A DNA stretch of 64,000 nucleotides from an uncultured Polaribacter sp. GTDB taxonomy: Bacteria; Bacteroidota; Bacteroidia; Flavobacteriales; Flavobacteriaceae. Under the pieces are notes generated by a model that was not told the DNA's origin, ran no database searches, and saw only the letters and a program-made list of their open reading frames with translations. This document shows, in pieces, positions 1-8,051 of this stretch (position 1 is its first letter; each line of letters starts with the position of its first letter). Made by a program: the position numbers and the translations under genes. The stretch spans positions 496,001 through 560,000 of the forward strand of contig NZ_CANMBY010000001.1 in NCBI RefSeq assembly GCF_947496195.1, given 5' to 3'.

Positions 1-168
1 AAAAAACGTTCTACAGAAAGTGAAGAGAAAATAAATATGCGTATTGCAAAAGCATCTGTAGAGTTAGCCACTGCACCACAATTTGATAAAATTATTAAAA
101 ATTACGATTTAGAAGTTGCTTTAAAAGAGGCAGAAGAATTGGTAAGTAACTTTTTAGAATTAAACTAA
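1..168 (+). CDS. gmk: Guanylate kinase, C-terminal fragment
   Basis: The reading frame is open from the left edge and ends with TAA at 166-168, giving 55 residues. It starts KKRSTESEEKINMRIAKA, which matches the conserved R-x-T-E-S-E-E-x-I segment in the C-terminal half of guanylate kinases, and it ends in the usual acidic helix (KEAEELVSNFLELN). Guanylate kinase phosphorylates GMP to GDP in the cytoplasm. The ATP-binding N-terminus lies outside the window. nadD follows after 26 bases on the same strand, so the two are probably cotranscribed. Identification rests on the C-terminal motif only. Confidence 0.85.
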   Translation, partial: KKRSTESEEKINMRIAKASVELATAPQFDKIIKNYDLEVALKEAEELVSNFLELN

Positions 169-194
169 AATCTTAAAAGTGTAAAAACTTAATT

Positions 195-776
195 ATGAAA
201 ATCGGTTTATATTTTGGCACATTTAACCCAATACATGTTGGGCATTTAATTATTGCCAATCATATGATTGAATATTCTGATTTAGATGAAATCTGGATGG
301 TTGTTACGCCTCATAATCCTTTTAAAAAGAAAAGCTCACTTTTAGAAAATCACCATCGATTTGAATTGGTTTATAGAGCTACAGAGAGTTATCCAAAAAT
401 TAAACCCTCAGATATTGAGTTTAAACTACCACAACCCAACTATACTGTTCATACATTGGCTCATATTTCAGATAAATTTACTGACAAAGAGTTTTGTTTA
501 ATTATGGGCGAAGACAATTTGAAAAGTTTTCATAAATGGAAAAATTATGAAACTATTTTAGAGCATCATCACATTTATGTGTATCCAAGAATTGCAGAAG
601 GTACTGTAGAACATCAATTTAAAAACCATTCTAAAATTCATAAAGTTGATGCACCAATTGTACAAATTTCATCAACAATGATTCGTAAAGGAATTGAGAA
701 CAAAAAAAATGTAAAACCTCTTTTAACAAAAGAAGTTTGGCAATACATAGATGAAATGAATTTTTATAAAAAATAG
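195..776 (+). CDS. nadD: Nicotinate-nucleotide adenylyltransferase
   Basis: This 193-residue protein makes deamido-NAD from nicotinate mononucleotide and ATP, a late step of NAD synthesis. The nucleotidyltransferase signature GTFNPIHVGH is at residues 8-17, with the H-x-G-H pair at H14 and H17. The second motif, I-S-S-T-x-I-R, is at 158-164. Length is normal for bacterial NadD. The ATG start gives the signature its usual distance from the N-terminus. It follows gmk by 26 bases, an order common in Bacteroidota. Confidence 0.95.
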   Translation: MKIGLYFGTFNPIHVGHLIIANHMIEYSDLDEIWMVVTPHNPFKKKSSLLENHHRFELVYRATESYPKIKPSDIEFKLPQPNYTVHTLAHISDKFTDKEFCLIMGEDNLKSFHKWKNYETILEHHHIYVYPRIAEGTVEHQFKNHSKIHKVDAPIVQISSTMIRKGIENKKNVKPLLTKEVWQYIDEMNFYKK

Positions 777-820
777 TTTCCTTATTTTTACGTTAAATAG
801 TAGTTATAAATAATTTTCAA

Positions 821-1687
821 GTGGATAATCAACCTCCAAAAAAATCGTCTTTTAAACAAAAACTAACTGACAAGTATAGGTTAGTAGTTTTAAATGAAGA
901 TACTTTTGAAGAACGATTTTCTTTAAAACTATCTCGCTTAAATGTTTTTGTTTTAGGGGGGGTTATTTCTTTTTTATTGATTTTAATCACTACTTTTTTC
1001 ATCACTTTTACACCAATTAAAGAATATATCCCTGGATATTCGTCTACAGATTTAAAAATAAAAGCTACAAAATTGGCTTTTGAAACAGACTCTTTAAAAA
1101 GAAAGCTAGACGTTTTAGAAGATTTTACAAAGAATTTAGGACCAATTTTAACTGGTGAAATTAAACCAGATATAATAGATACTATTTCTTTAGAAAGCAA
1201 TAGGGTTGTTTTAAATGATAGTTTACTTATTGCCTCTAAAGAAGATTCTTTATTTAGAGAAAAAATAGAAAGTCAAGATCGTTTTCCGATTCAAAATAAC
1301 TCACAAAACAAAGCTAATATTGTGTTTTTTGCGCCTCTAAAAGGTACAGTTTCTCAAGATTTCGACGCTAAAGCTAAGCACTTAGCCATTGATATTGTGG
1401 CTCCTAAAAACACGCCTGTTAAAGCAGCTGCAGATGGTACTGTAATTTTTTCTGGATGGACTACTGAAACAGGTTATGTAATTATTCTAAAACATAAAGA
1501 AGATTATATAACAGTTTACAAACACAATGGAAATTTACTTAAAGAACAAGGAGATTTTGTTAAGTCTGGAGAAGTAATTGCTAGTGTAGGTTCTACAGGA
1601 GAGTTAACAACAGGACCTCATTTACATTTTGAGCTTTGGAAAGCTGGTTATTCTGTAAATCCTAATAATTTTATCGACTTCAAATAA
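821..1687 (+). CDS. Membrane-anchored M23 (LytM-type) peptidase
   Basis: The protein has 288 residues and a GTG start. It has a short basic cytoplasmic tail, one membrane segment near residues 43-65, a region likely to form coiled coil (about 80-150), and a C-terminal M23 domain. The zinc ligands are visible as H187 and D191 in HLAIDIVAP and H269 in the HLHFELW motif (H267-L-H269). Intact ligands suggest an active endopeptidase acting on peptidoglycan cross-links, although many coiled-coil M23 proteins are instead activators of amidases. The stop codon abuts the ATG of the next gene, implying translational coupling. Whether it cuts peptidoglycan itself is inferred from the family. Confidence 0.85.
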   Translation: MDNQPPKKSSFKQKLTDKYRLVVLNEDTFEERFSLKLSRLNVFVLGGVISFLLILITTFFITFTPIKEYIPGYSSTDLKIKATKLAFETDSLKRKLDVLEDFTKNLGPILTGEIKPDIIDTISLESNRVVLNDSLLIASKEDSLFREKIESQDRFPIQNNSQNKANIVFFAPLKGTVSQDFDAKAKHLAIDIVAPKNTPVKAAADGTVIFSGWTTETGYVIILKHKEDYITVYKHNGNLLKEQGDFVKSGEVIASVGSTGELTTGPHLHFELWKAGYSVNPNNFIDFK

Positions 1688-3184
1688 ATGAGTTTAAAAT
1701 CTTTTTTTGCAATTCCTTTTGCTAAAATAGCTACTAGAAATGTTTATAAATGGGCAAATAAACCCTATAAAACACAAGAAAAAGTTTTTAAAAACCTAAT
1801 TAAGATTGGCAAAAAGACTGCTTTTGGTAAAGATCACGATTTTAAAAATATTTCTAATTACCAAGATTTTAAAAACAGAGTAAAAGTTCAAGATTACGAA
1901 GGTTTAAGAGCTTATGTAGATAGAATTGTAGCAGGAGAATCTGATGTACTTTGGGAAGGTAAACCTTTATATTTTGCAAAAACTTCTGGCACAACATCTG
2001 GAGCAAAATATATTCCTATTACAAAAGCATCTATGCCAACACATATAAAGGCAGCAAGAAATGCTTTATTATTTTATATAGCAGAAAAAAATGATGCAAG
2101 TTTTGTTGATGGCAAAATGATTTTTCTACAAGGTAGCCCAGTATTACAAGACAAAAACGGAATTAAATTAGGGAGATTAAGTGGAATTGTTGCACATTAT
2201 GTACCTCAATATTTATTAAAAAACAGATTGCCAAGTTGGAAAACTAACTGTATTGAAGATTGGGACACTAAAGTAAATGCCATTGTAGAAGAAACGATTA
2301 ACGAAGATATGTCTGTTATCAGTGGTATCCCTTCTTGGGTACAAATGTATTTTGAAAAATTAATAGAAAAGACTGGAAAAAAAATATCAGAAATATTTCC
2401 AAACTTTAACTTCTTTATTTATGGAGGTGTAAATTTTGAACCCTACAAAAATAAGTTTGAAGCTTTAATAGGTAAAAAAATAGATTACATAGAATTGTAT
2501 CCTGCATCAGAAGGTTTTATAGCATATCAAGATTCTCAAAAAGCAAAAGGAATGCTATTGCAGTTAGATTCTGGTATTTTCTATGAGTTTATTCCTGCAT
2601 CAGAATTTTTTGATGAAAACCCAACTAGAATTTCATTAAAAGATGTAAAAGTTGGTATAAATTATGTAATCATTTTAAATACAACTGCGGGTCTTTGGGG
2701 TTACAATATTGGTGATACAGTAGAATTTACTTCAATAAAACCTTATAGAATTAAAGTTACTGGTAGAATTAAACATTTTATTTCTGCTTTTGGAGAACAT
2801 GTTATTGGTAAAGAAGTAGAAAAAGCATTAAATGATGCTATACAGGGTACAGATATTAATATTAGCGAGTTTACTGTGGCACCTCAAGTAAATCCAAAAA
2901 GTGGCTTACCTTATCATGAATGGTTTATAGAGTTTGAGAATGAACCCAAAAATTTAGAAGAATTTGCTTTAAAAGTAGATACTTCTATGCAAGAACAAAA
3001 CATTTATTATTTTGATTTAATTGAAGGTAAAATCTTACGTCCTTTAGTTATTAGAAAAGTAAAAAAAGGTGGTTTTCATGCATATATGAAATCTATTGGT
3101 AAATTTGGAGGACAAAATAAAATTCCACAATTATCTGATAACAGAAAAATTGCTGATGTTTTAGAGAACTTTTTAGTAGATTAA
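1688..3184 (+). CDS. GH3-family (auxin-responsive type) acyl-adenylating enzyme
   Basis: The 498-residue protein belongs to the GH3 superfamily, which in plants joins amino acids to acyl acids through acyl-AMP. The phosphate-binding segment YFAKTSGTTSGAKYIPIT lies near residue 97. A mid-domain segment IELYPASEGFIAYQ and a later LWGYNIGDTVEFT with VTGRIKHFISAFGEHV match the ATP/adenylate motifs. The bacterial substrate is not established. The ATG directly follows the stop of the M23 gene with no spacer, so the two are probably made together, hinting at an envelope-linked role. That link is inference. Confidence 0.85.
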   Translation: MSLKSFFAIPFAKIATRNVYKWANKPYKTQEKVFKNLIKIGKKTAFGKDHDFKNISNYQDFKNRVKVQDYEGLRAYVDRIVAGESDVLWEGKPLYFAKTSGTTSGAKYIPITKASMPTHIKAARNALLFYIAEKNDASFVDGKMIFLQGSPVLQDKNGIKLGRLSGIVAHYVPQYLLKNRLPSWKTNCIEDWDTKVNAIVEETINEDMSVISGIPSWVQMYFEKLIEKTGKKISEIFPNFNFFIYGGVNFEPYKNKFEALIGKKIDYIELYPASEGFIAYQDSQKAKGMLLQLDSGIFYEFIPASEFFDENPTRISLKDVKVGINYVIILNTTAGLWGYNIGDTVEFTSIKPYRIKVTGRIKHFISAFGEHVIGKEVEKALNDAIQGTDINISEFTVAPQVNPKSGLPYHEWFIEFENEPKNLEEFALKVDTSMQEQNIYYFDLIEGKILRPLVIRKVKKGGFHAYMKSIGKFGGQNKIPQLSDNRKIADVLENFLVD

Positions 3185-3194
3185 TTTTTTATTT

Positions 3195-3278
3195 ATGGGA
3201 GGAGATTTTTTATTCTTAGGTTTAGCAGTAGCACTAGTTATTGTTTACTTTTACAACAAATATAGAAACAGACGTTAA
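3195..3278 (+). CDS. 27-residue single-pass membrane peptide coupled to queD
   Basis: A short frame begins at ATG 3195 and ends with TAA 3276-3278. The peptide is MGGDFLFLGL followed by AVALVIVYFY and a basic end, NKYRNRR. It therefore has one hydrophobic segment of about 17 residues and a positively charged C-terminal tail, the pattern of a small inner-membrane protein with its tail in the cytoplasm. Its stop overlaps the queD start as TAATG, the classic termination-reinitiation arrangement, and this is the best evidence that it is translated. Function is unknown. It could also be a leader peptide for queD. Confidence 0.6.
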   Translation: MGGDFLFLGLAVALVIVYFYNKYRNRR

Positions 3279-3727
3279 TGAGCAATATTAGAATTACAAA
3301 ACAGTTTAGCTTTGAAACTGGCCATGCTTTATATGGTTATGATGGAAAATGTAGAAACGTTCATGGGCATTCGTATAAACTTTCTGTAACTGTTTCAGGT
3401 AAACCAATAACAGACAACACCAATGTAAAATTTGGTATGGTTATAGATTTTGGTGATTTAAAAAAAATTGTAAAACAAGAAATTGTAGACTTGTTTGACC
3501 ATGCTACAGTGTTTAATAAAAATACGCCACATGTAGAATTAGCTAAAGAATTAATAGACAGAGGTCATCATGTTTTATTAGTAGACTATCAACCAACAAG
3601 TGAAATGATGGTAATAGATTTTGCTAAAAAAATTAAAGCGCGTTTACCAAAAAACATAAAATTACATTCTATAAAGTTACAAGAAACAGACACTAGCTTT
3701 GCAGAATGGTATGCCAGTGAAAATTAA
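3278..3727 (+). CDS. queD: 6-carboxytetrahydropterin synthase (QueD/PTPS family)
   Basis: At 149 residues it has the length of QueD/6-pyruvoyl-tetrahydropterin synthase enzymes. The zinc ligands are H16 (FETGH), H29 and H31 (VHGH). C25, in the segment between them, is the catalytic cysteine. The second half has LFDHATVFN, PTSEMMVIDFAKKI and LQETDTSFAEW, which carry the His and Glu used in catalysis. QueD converts dihydroneopterin triphosphate to 6-carboxytetrahydropterin for queuosine and other deazaguanines. Paralogues that make pyruvoyl-tetrahydropterin look similar, so the exact product is inferred. The start overlaps the upstream micro-ORF stop. Confidence 0.88.
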   Translation: MSNIRITKQFSFETGHALYGYDGKCRNVHGHSYKLSVTVSGKPITDNTNVKFGMVIDFGDLKKIVKQEIVDLFDHATVFNKNTPHVELAKELIDRGHHVLLVDYQPTSEMMVIDFAKKIKARLPKNIKLHSIKLQETDTSFAEWYASEN

Positions 3728-3799
3728 AAATGCTGTTAAAAAGAATTCTTAAACAATAATCTTTCCTTTAAAAAGTTATATTTGACTAAAATAAGCCTT

Positions 3800-4330
3800 A
3801 TGAAATCAATCAAAATATTTTTGCTTTTACTCGTTAGCATTACCTTAACTAATTGTGGTGATAATAATGAAGAGCCTGCATATCCTTTAACTTATGAGAA
3901 TATTTCAGGAACTTATAATATTCAGAGTTTAAGTATAGACACAGAAACTACAACTTTAGTGGGCATAATTCCTGTTACTGCAAAAGCAAATGGAGTTGGA
4001 GATACTTTTCAAGTAGACATGATTTTAAATACAGATAAAACCTATTCAATAAAAGGAGAACATAGAATTGTCATTACTACATCTGTACCTGGTGTAGCAC
4101 CAACAACTACTCAAGAAATTGTGGTTATAGATGAAAGTGGAAATTACACAATTAATGCAGATAATTCTATAACTTTCTCAGATCAGAATGCAGATTTTTT
4201 AAGTGGTGATTTAAATGTTACTGTATTTACAGCTAACAACTTTTCTTTGACTCAAGAAATTGAAGGTACAGAGCCATTAACAAATAGTGATTTTAAAGTA
4301 AATCTTGCTGTAAGTTTTATAAGGAAATAA
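3800..4330 (+). CDS. Lipocalin-like lipoprotein of unknown function
   Basis: I place the start at ATG 3800, because a longer reading would need TTG 3782 and would put charged residues before the signal. The resulting protein of about 176 residues begins with MKSIKIFLLLLVSITLTNC, a lipoprotein signal with lipobox cysteine 19, followed by acidic residues that favour outer-membrane placement. The remainder is rich in Thr, Asn and beta-prone residues and includes an ISGTYNIQSLSID segment typical of lipocalin-like calycin barrels in Bacteroidota. No catalytic motif is visible. A terminator hairpin follows directly, so it is probably a single-gene unit. Confidence 0.7.
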   Translation: MKSIKIFLLLLVSITLTNCGDNNEEPAYPLTYENISGTYNIQSLSIDTETTTLVGIIPVTAKANGVGDTFQVDMILNTDKTYSIKGEHRIVITTSVPGVAPTTTQEIVVIDESGNYTINADNSITFSDQNADFLSGDLNVTVFTANNFSLTQEIEGTEPLTNSDFKVNLAVSFIRK

Positions 4331-4347
4331 GAAAAATTTATAATAAT

Positions 4348-4378
4348 AAAAAGCTGTTCTTAAGGACAGCTTTTTTTA
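4348..4378. terminator. Bidirectional intrinsic terminator between lipoprotein gene and pth
   Basis: The arms AAAAAGCTGT (4348-4357) and ACAGCTTTTT (4366-4375) pair perfectly, with a T-run on the plus strand and the complementary run on the minus strand. It sits between the convergent ends of the lipoprotein gene and pth and can serve both. Confidence 0.85.
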
Positions 4379-5005
4379 TTTACCATTAAAATTATTCATT
4401 GTATTTGCTAAACCTGCAGTACCAAAAGAAGTAATTACCTCTACAGATTTTGGTAAACGCTCTATTAGCTGACTTTCTTCATCAGAAGTCCATTCTCCTA
4501 AAACATAATCTACTTGCCTTCCTTTAGAATAATTAGAACCTACTCCAAAACGAAATCTTGGGTATTTATTAGTGGCTAGTTTTTCTTGAATATCTTTTAA
4601 TCCATTATGTCCTCCATCAGAACCTTTTGCTTTCACTCTAATTGTACCAAAATCGATATTTAAATCATCTGTTACAATTAATAAATTATCAACTGAGATT
4701 TTTTCTTTTTGCATCCAGTATTTTACGGCTTTCCCACTCAAGTTCATAAAAGTACTTGGTTTTAACAAAACAAAAGTTCTGCCTTTAAACCTAAAACTAG
4801 TAACATCACCTAACTTATCTGTTTCAAAAGATACATTATGTTCTTTAGCTACCTCATCAAGAATTTTAAACCCAATATTATGACGTGTATTTTGATATTT
4901 TTCTCCAATATTTCCTAAACCTACAATCAAATACTTTTTCATTGATTCTTCCTTTTCTAATTGCTTTGAGTTAAATAATTTAAAGATCAAATCTTTTAAT
5001 TTCAT
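4376..5005 (-). CDS. pth: Peptidyl-tRNA hydrolase
   Basis: The protein frees tRNA from peptidyl-tRNA dropped by ribosomes. The family core starts at M22 with MKKYLIVGLGNIGEKYQNTR followed by HNIGF. N32 and catalytic H42 are present, as are the later FVLLKPSTFMNLSGKAV and GGHNGLKDI segments. The first 21 residues (MKLKDLIFKLFNSKQLEKEES) form a basic, possibly amphipathic extension. Such an extension also occurs in other flavobacterial Pth proteins, so I keep the long start. If M22 is used instead, the protein has 188 residues. It lies downstream of rplY on the same strand, separated by a terminator. Confidence 0.93.
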   Translation of the reverse strand: MKLKDLIFKLFNSKQLEKEESMKKYLIVGLGNIGEKYQNTRHNIGFKILDEVAKEHNVSFETDKLGDVTSFRFKGRTFVLLKPSTFMNLSGKAVKYWMQKEKISVDNLLIVTDDLNIDFGTIRVKAKGSDGGHNGLKDIQEKLATNKYPRFRFGVGSNYSKGRQVDYVLGEWTSDEESQLIERLPKSVEVITSFGTAGLANTMNNFNGK

Positions 5006-5043
5006 AATTCAAAAATAAGATATCTTCTATAAATAAGATAAAT

Positions 5044-5075
5044 AAAAAAAGCGCTACAAAGTTTTGTAGCGCTTT
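5044..5075 (-). terminator. Intrinsic terminator of rplY
   Basis: AAAGCGCTACAAA (5048-5060) and TTTGTAGCGCTTT (5063-5075) form a 13-bp stem with a minimal loop. Read on the minus strand it ends in a run of T before 5044. It lies 22 bases past the rplY stop. Confidence 0.85.
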
Positions 5076-5097
5076 AAGTATTTTAATCACTTAAAAA

Positions 5098-5673
5098 TTA
5101 TGCTTCTGTTTCAGCTGCTGCTTTAGACGCATTACGTGACATTCTTACTTGAGCAACAACAGTGTTGTCTGGGTGTAAGATTGAATATTTATCGTTCTTT
5201 AATTCTGTAACATATAATTTATTACCAATTTCTAATTCAGTAATATCTGCTTCTATAAAATCTGGTAAGTTAGCTGGTAAAGCTTTTACTCTCATTTTAC
5301 GTAAGTTATGACGTAAAGCACCACCTATAGCAACACCTTTAGACTTACCTACTAATTTAACAGGAATGTTCATTGTAATTTCTTTATCATCAAATAATTG
5401 ATAGAAATCTACATGTAAAATTCTGTCTGATACTGGGTGAAATTGAATATCCTGTAAGATTGCAGGAATTTTTTGTCCATCAACATCAATACTTGCAGTG
5501 TATACATTTGGAGTATATACCAAGTTTTTAAACGCTTTTTCTTCTGCTGAAAAATGTATTGGCTTATCTCCTCCGTAAATAACGCAAGGAACCATTCCAG
5601 CATTACGTAAGGCTTTAGTAGCTACTTTGCCCACGCTTTCTCTTTTTGATCCTTTAATTGTAATTGATTTCAT
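5098..5673 (-). CDS. rplY: 50S ribosomal protein L25 (long, Ctc-like form)
   Basis: L25 binds 5S rRNA in the large ribosomal subunit. The 191-residue product is the long form, with an N-terminal L25 domain ([20 protein letters not shown], then VIYGG) and the C-terminal beta domain typical of Ctc proteins, ending in an Ala/Glu-rich tail (KAAAETEA). It lies just downstream of prs on the same strand (19-base gap), the usual Bacteroidota order, so both are probably on one transcript stopped at 5044-5075. Confidence 0.95.
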   Translation of the reverse strand: MKSITIKGSKRESVGKVATKALRNAGMVPCVIYGGDKPIHFSAEEKAFKNLVYTPNVYTASIDVDGQKIPAILQDIQFHPVSDRILHVDFYQLFDDKEITMNIPVKLVGKSKGVAIGGALRHNLRKMRVKALPANLPDFIEADITELEIGNKLYVTELKNDKYSILHPDNTVVAQVRMSRNASKAAAETEA

Positions 5674-5692
5674 TACTTTTTTTAATAATTAA

Positions 5693-6634
5693 TTATATTA
5701 TAAATTTATCACTTATTGACTTGTTATCTTGCACTTTATGCATAACATCAGCAAATAAGGGCGCGCAAGATACAACTTTTATTTTAGAAGTCTCCTTTTT
5801 TAACGGAATTGTATCAGAAACTATTAATTCTGTTAATGCAGAGTTCTCTATTTTTTCGTAAGCACCACCAGAAAGTATAGGATGTGTACAAATTGCTCTA
5901 ACACTTAAAGCTCCTCTTTCTTTCATTAAATTTGCAGCATGTGCAAGAGTACCTCCTGTGTCTATCATATCATCTACTAAAACAACATTTTTACCTTCTA
6001 CATCTCCAATTAACTCCATATGCCCAATGACATTGGCTTTTTTACGTTGTTTATAACAAATAACAACATCAGACAATAAGTGTTTTGAATAAGCGTAAGC
6101 TCTTTTAGAACCTCCCATATCTGGTGAAGCTATTGTTAGATTTTCAAGATTTAAACTTTTTATGTACGGTAAAAATATAGTTGATGCGAATAAATGATCT
6201 ACTGGCTTTTCAAAAAAACCTTGTATTTGATCTGCATGTAAATCCATTGTCATAATTCTTGTAGCACCAGCTGCTTCTAATAATTTTGCTACTAGTTTTG
6301 CTCCAATAGCAACTCTTGGTTTATCTTTTCTATCTTGTCTTGCCCAACCAAAATAAGGCATAACAGCTGTAATATGTCTAGCAGAAGCTCTTTTTGCTGC
6401 GTCTAACATTAACAACATTTCCATTAGATTATCTGCATTAGGAAACGTAGAACCAATAATAAAAACTCTTCTACCTCTTACAGACTCTTCAAATGCTGGT
6501 TGAAATTCACCATCTGAAAAATAAGTGGTAATAACGTTACCTAAAGTTGTATTGTATTCTGTAGCAATTTTTTCTGCTAAAACCGTGCTTTGTCTGCAAG
6601 CAAAAAGTTTTGGAGCTAATGATGTAGTTGACAT
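5693..6634 (-). CDS. prs: Ribose-phosphate pyrophosphokinase
   Basis: The enzyme makes PRPP from ribose 5-phosphate and ATP for nucleotide, His and Trp synthesis. The 313-residue length is normal. Visible motifs are the flexible-loop/ATP segment YFGWARQDRKDKPR, the metal-binding MDLHADQIQGFF, and the PRPP loop VVLVDDMIDTGGTLAHAA. The start gives a short N-terminal stretch before the phosphoribosyltransferase-like domain. A -7-like element TATTTTTG lies at 6677-6670 on the minus strand, without a clear -33 partner. rplY follows after 19 bases. Confidence 0.96.
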   Translation of the reverse strand: MSTTSLAPKLFACRQSTVLAEKIATEYNTTLGNVITTYFSDGEFQPAFEESVRGRRVFIIGSTFPNADNLMEMLLMLDAAKRASARHITAVMPYFGWARQDRKDKPRVAIGAKLVAKLLEAAGATRIMTMDLHADQIQGFFEKPVDHLFASTIFLPYIKSLNLENLTIASPDMGGSKRAYAYSKHLLSDVVICYKQRKKANVIGHMELIGDVEGKNVVLVDDMIDTGGTLAHAANLMKERGALSVRAICTHPILSGGAYEKIENSALTELIVSDTIPLKKETSKIKVVSCAPLFADVMHKVQDNKSISDKFII

Positions 6635-6736
6635 AAAGTGAGTGTTAAATTGTGTTGTATTTGTGATTGCAAAAATAGAAATTAAATAGCTACTATTGAA
6701 ATTATAATTAGAGTTTAAAAACTAATTTTATTTATT

Positions 6737-6744
6737 TAGATTTG
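6737..6744 (+). promoter_or_regulatory. -7 element of the tRNA-Leu promoter
   Basis: TAGATTTG is an exact TAnnTTTG box, 17 bases before the mature tRNA 5' end. This fits transcription starting a few bases upstream of the tRNA. A -33 TTTG is not clear, only GTTTA at about the right distance. Confidence 0.6.
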
Positions 6745-6761
6745 CAATCTTATTTACTTAA

Positions 6762-6843
6762 GCTCAAGTGGCGGAATTGGTAGACGCGCTGGATTCAAAA
6801 TCCAGTTTCTTCGGAAGTGTGGGTTCGATTCCCACCTTGAGTA
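6762..6843 (+). tRNA. tRNA-Leu(CAA)
   Basis: The acceptor arms GCTCAAG (6762-6768) and CTTGAGT (6836-6842) pair, with a G-T first pair. The anticodon stem CTGGA/TCCAG encloses the loop TTCAAAA, giving anticodon CAA for UUG. A class II variable arm (containing CTTCGGAAG) follows, and the T arm is GTGGG-TTCGATT-CCCAC. The 3' CCA is not encoded. This gene fills most of the 366-base gap between prs and the HupE-like gene. Confidence 0.96.
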
Positions 6844-6851
6844 CAAATAAA

Positions 6852-6891
6852 AGCCATAACTATGTTTTTAACTTATAGTTATGGTTTTTTT
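6852..6891 (+). terminator. Intrinsic terminator of tRNA-Leu
   Basis: CCATAACTAT (6854-6863) and ATAGTTATGG (6875-6884) form a 10-bp stem followed by seven T residues, starting 10 bases after the tRNA 3' end. Confidence 0.85.
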
Positions 6892-7001
6892 ATCTTTTAA
6901 AACTAACAGATAAAAAACACTTTTTGTTTTATTTAATATTTATTTTTAAAATAGATTATAAATTTGTTTTCTAGATTTTTAACCAATTGTATTTATTATT
7001 T

Positions 7002-7583
7002 ATGAATGATTTTACTTTATATGTAAAAATGGGATTAAATCATGTGTTAGATTTTACTGCCTATGACCATATCTTATTTTTAGTTGCACTTTGTGTGGTG
7101 TTTAATGTGAAAGAATGGAAAAGAGTATTATGGCTAGTTACGCTTTTTACTGTTGGACATTCAATTACATTAGCACTTTCAGCTTATAAAATTTTAAATA
7201 TTGATGTTGCTTTAATAGAGTTTTTAATACCTGTAACTATTTTTATTACTGGTGTCTTTAATATCTTTCATCTAAAAAGAGAAGAAGCAAATGCCAATAA
7301 TATAAACTTAATCTTTGCGTTAATATTTGGTCTAATTCATGGTTTAGGATTTTCCAATTATTTTAGAATGATGATTGGGCAAGAAGAAGACAAACTTTTA
7401 CCTCTTATAGAATTTGCTCTAGGCATAGAACTAGCACAATTAATTATAGTTTCTGGTATACTTCTAATTGGGTTTATTTTACAAAAGTTTGCAAAACTTA
7501 AAAAACAATATTGGATTATGGCTACCTCAATTTTAGTATTAATAATCTCAGCTAAAATGATTTGGGAAAGAATCTTTTGGTAA
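7002..7583 (+). CDS. HupE/UreJ-like integral membrane protein
   Basis: I use ATG 7002. The frame extends to TTG 6987 but gains nothing conserved. The protein of about 193 residues has five or six hydrophobic segments with the features of the HupE/UreJ_2 family: KMGLNHVLDFTAYDHILFLV at the start, LFTVGHSITLALS, and LIFGLIHGLGFSNYF. These His-containing membrane motifs suggest metal (nickel or cobalt) handling, but no urease or hydrogenase gene is near, so the substrate is unknown. It lies 42 bases before the deaminase gene on the same strand and may share a transcript with it. Confidence 0.75.
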   Translation: MNDFTLYVKMGLNHVLDFTAYDHILFLVALCVVFNVKEWKRVLWLVTLFTVGHSITLALSAYKILNIDVALIEFLIPVTIFITGVFNIFHLKREEANANNINLIFALIFGLIHGLGFSNYFRMMIGQEEDKLLPLIEFALGIELAQLIIVSGILLIGFILQKFAKLKKQYWIMATSILVLIISAKMIWERIFW

Positions 7584-7625
7584 ATAATTAACTTTTAATT
7601 CTATAAATCTTCATAATTTCGTTAG

Positions 7626-8051
7626 ATGACTTTAGAAAAGCAACTAAAATATGATAAAGCTTACTTAAAAATGGCTTTAGAATGGGGTAAATTATCTCAT
7701 TGTAAAAGAAAACAAGTAGGCGCTTTAATTGTAAAAGATAGAATGATTATTTCTGATGGGTTTAATGGAACTCCAACAGGTTTTGAAAATTGTTGCGAAA
7801 ATGATGAAGGTGCTACAAAATGGGAGGTTTTACATGCAGAAGCTAATGCAATTTTAAAAGTGGCTTCATCTACACAATCTGCAAAAGATGCAACATTATA
7901 TATTACCTTATCTCCTTGTAGAGAATGCAGTAAATTAATTCATCAAGCAGGTATAAAACGTGTAGTTTACGCAAATGCCTATAAAGATCCTTCTGGTTTA
8001 AATTTTTTAGAAAAAGCTGGTGTAGAATTAAATCATTTACCTTATGAATAA
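7626..8051 (+). CDS. dCMP/cytidine deaminase-family zinc enzyme (ComEB-like)
   Basis: This 141-residue zinc deaminase most resembles dCMP deaminase/ComEB, which converts dCMP to dUMP on the way to dTMP. The zinc site is H70 with proton-shuttling E72 (HAE) and the cysteines C98 and C101 (PCREC). The N-terminal segment GALIVKDRMIISDGFNGTP is the substrate-side motif typical of the dCMP branch. The last eight bases overlap the start of the downstream S41 protease gene, so the two are probably translationally coupled. The precise substrate is inferred. Confidence 0.85.
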   Translation: MTLEKQLKYDKAYLKMALEWGKLSHCKRKQVGALIVKDRMIISDGFNGTPTGFENCCENDEGATKWEVLHAEANAILKVASSTQSAKDATLYITLSPCRECSKLIHQAGIKRVVYANAYKDPSGLNFLEKAGVELNHLPYE

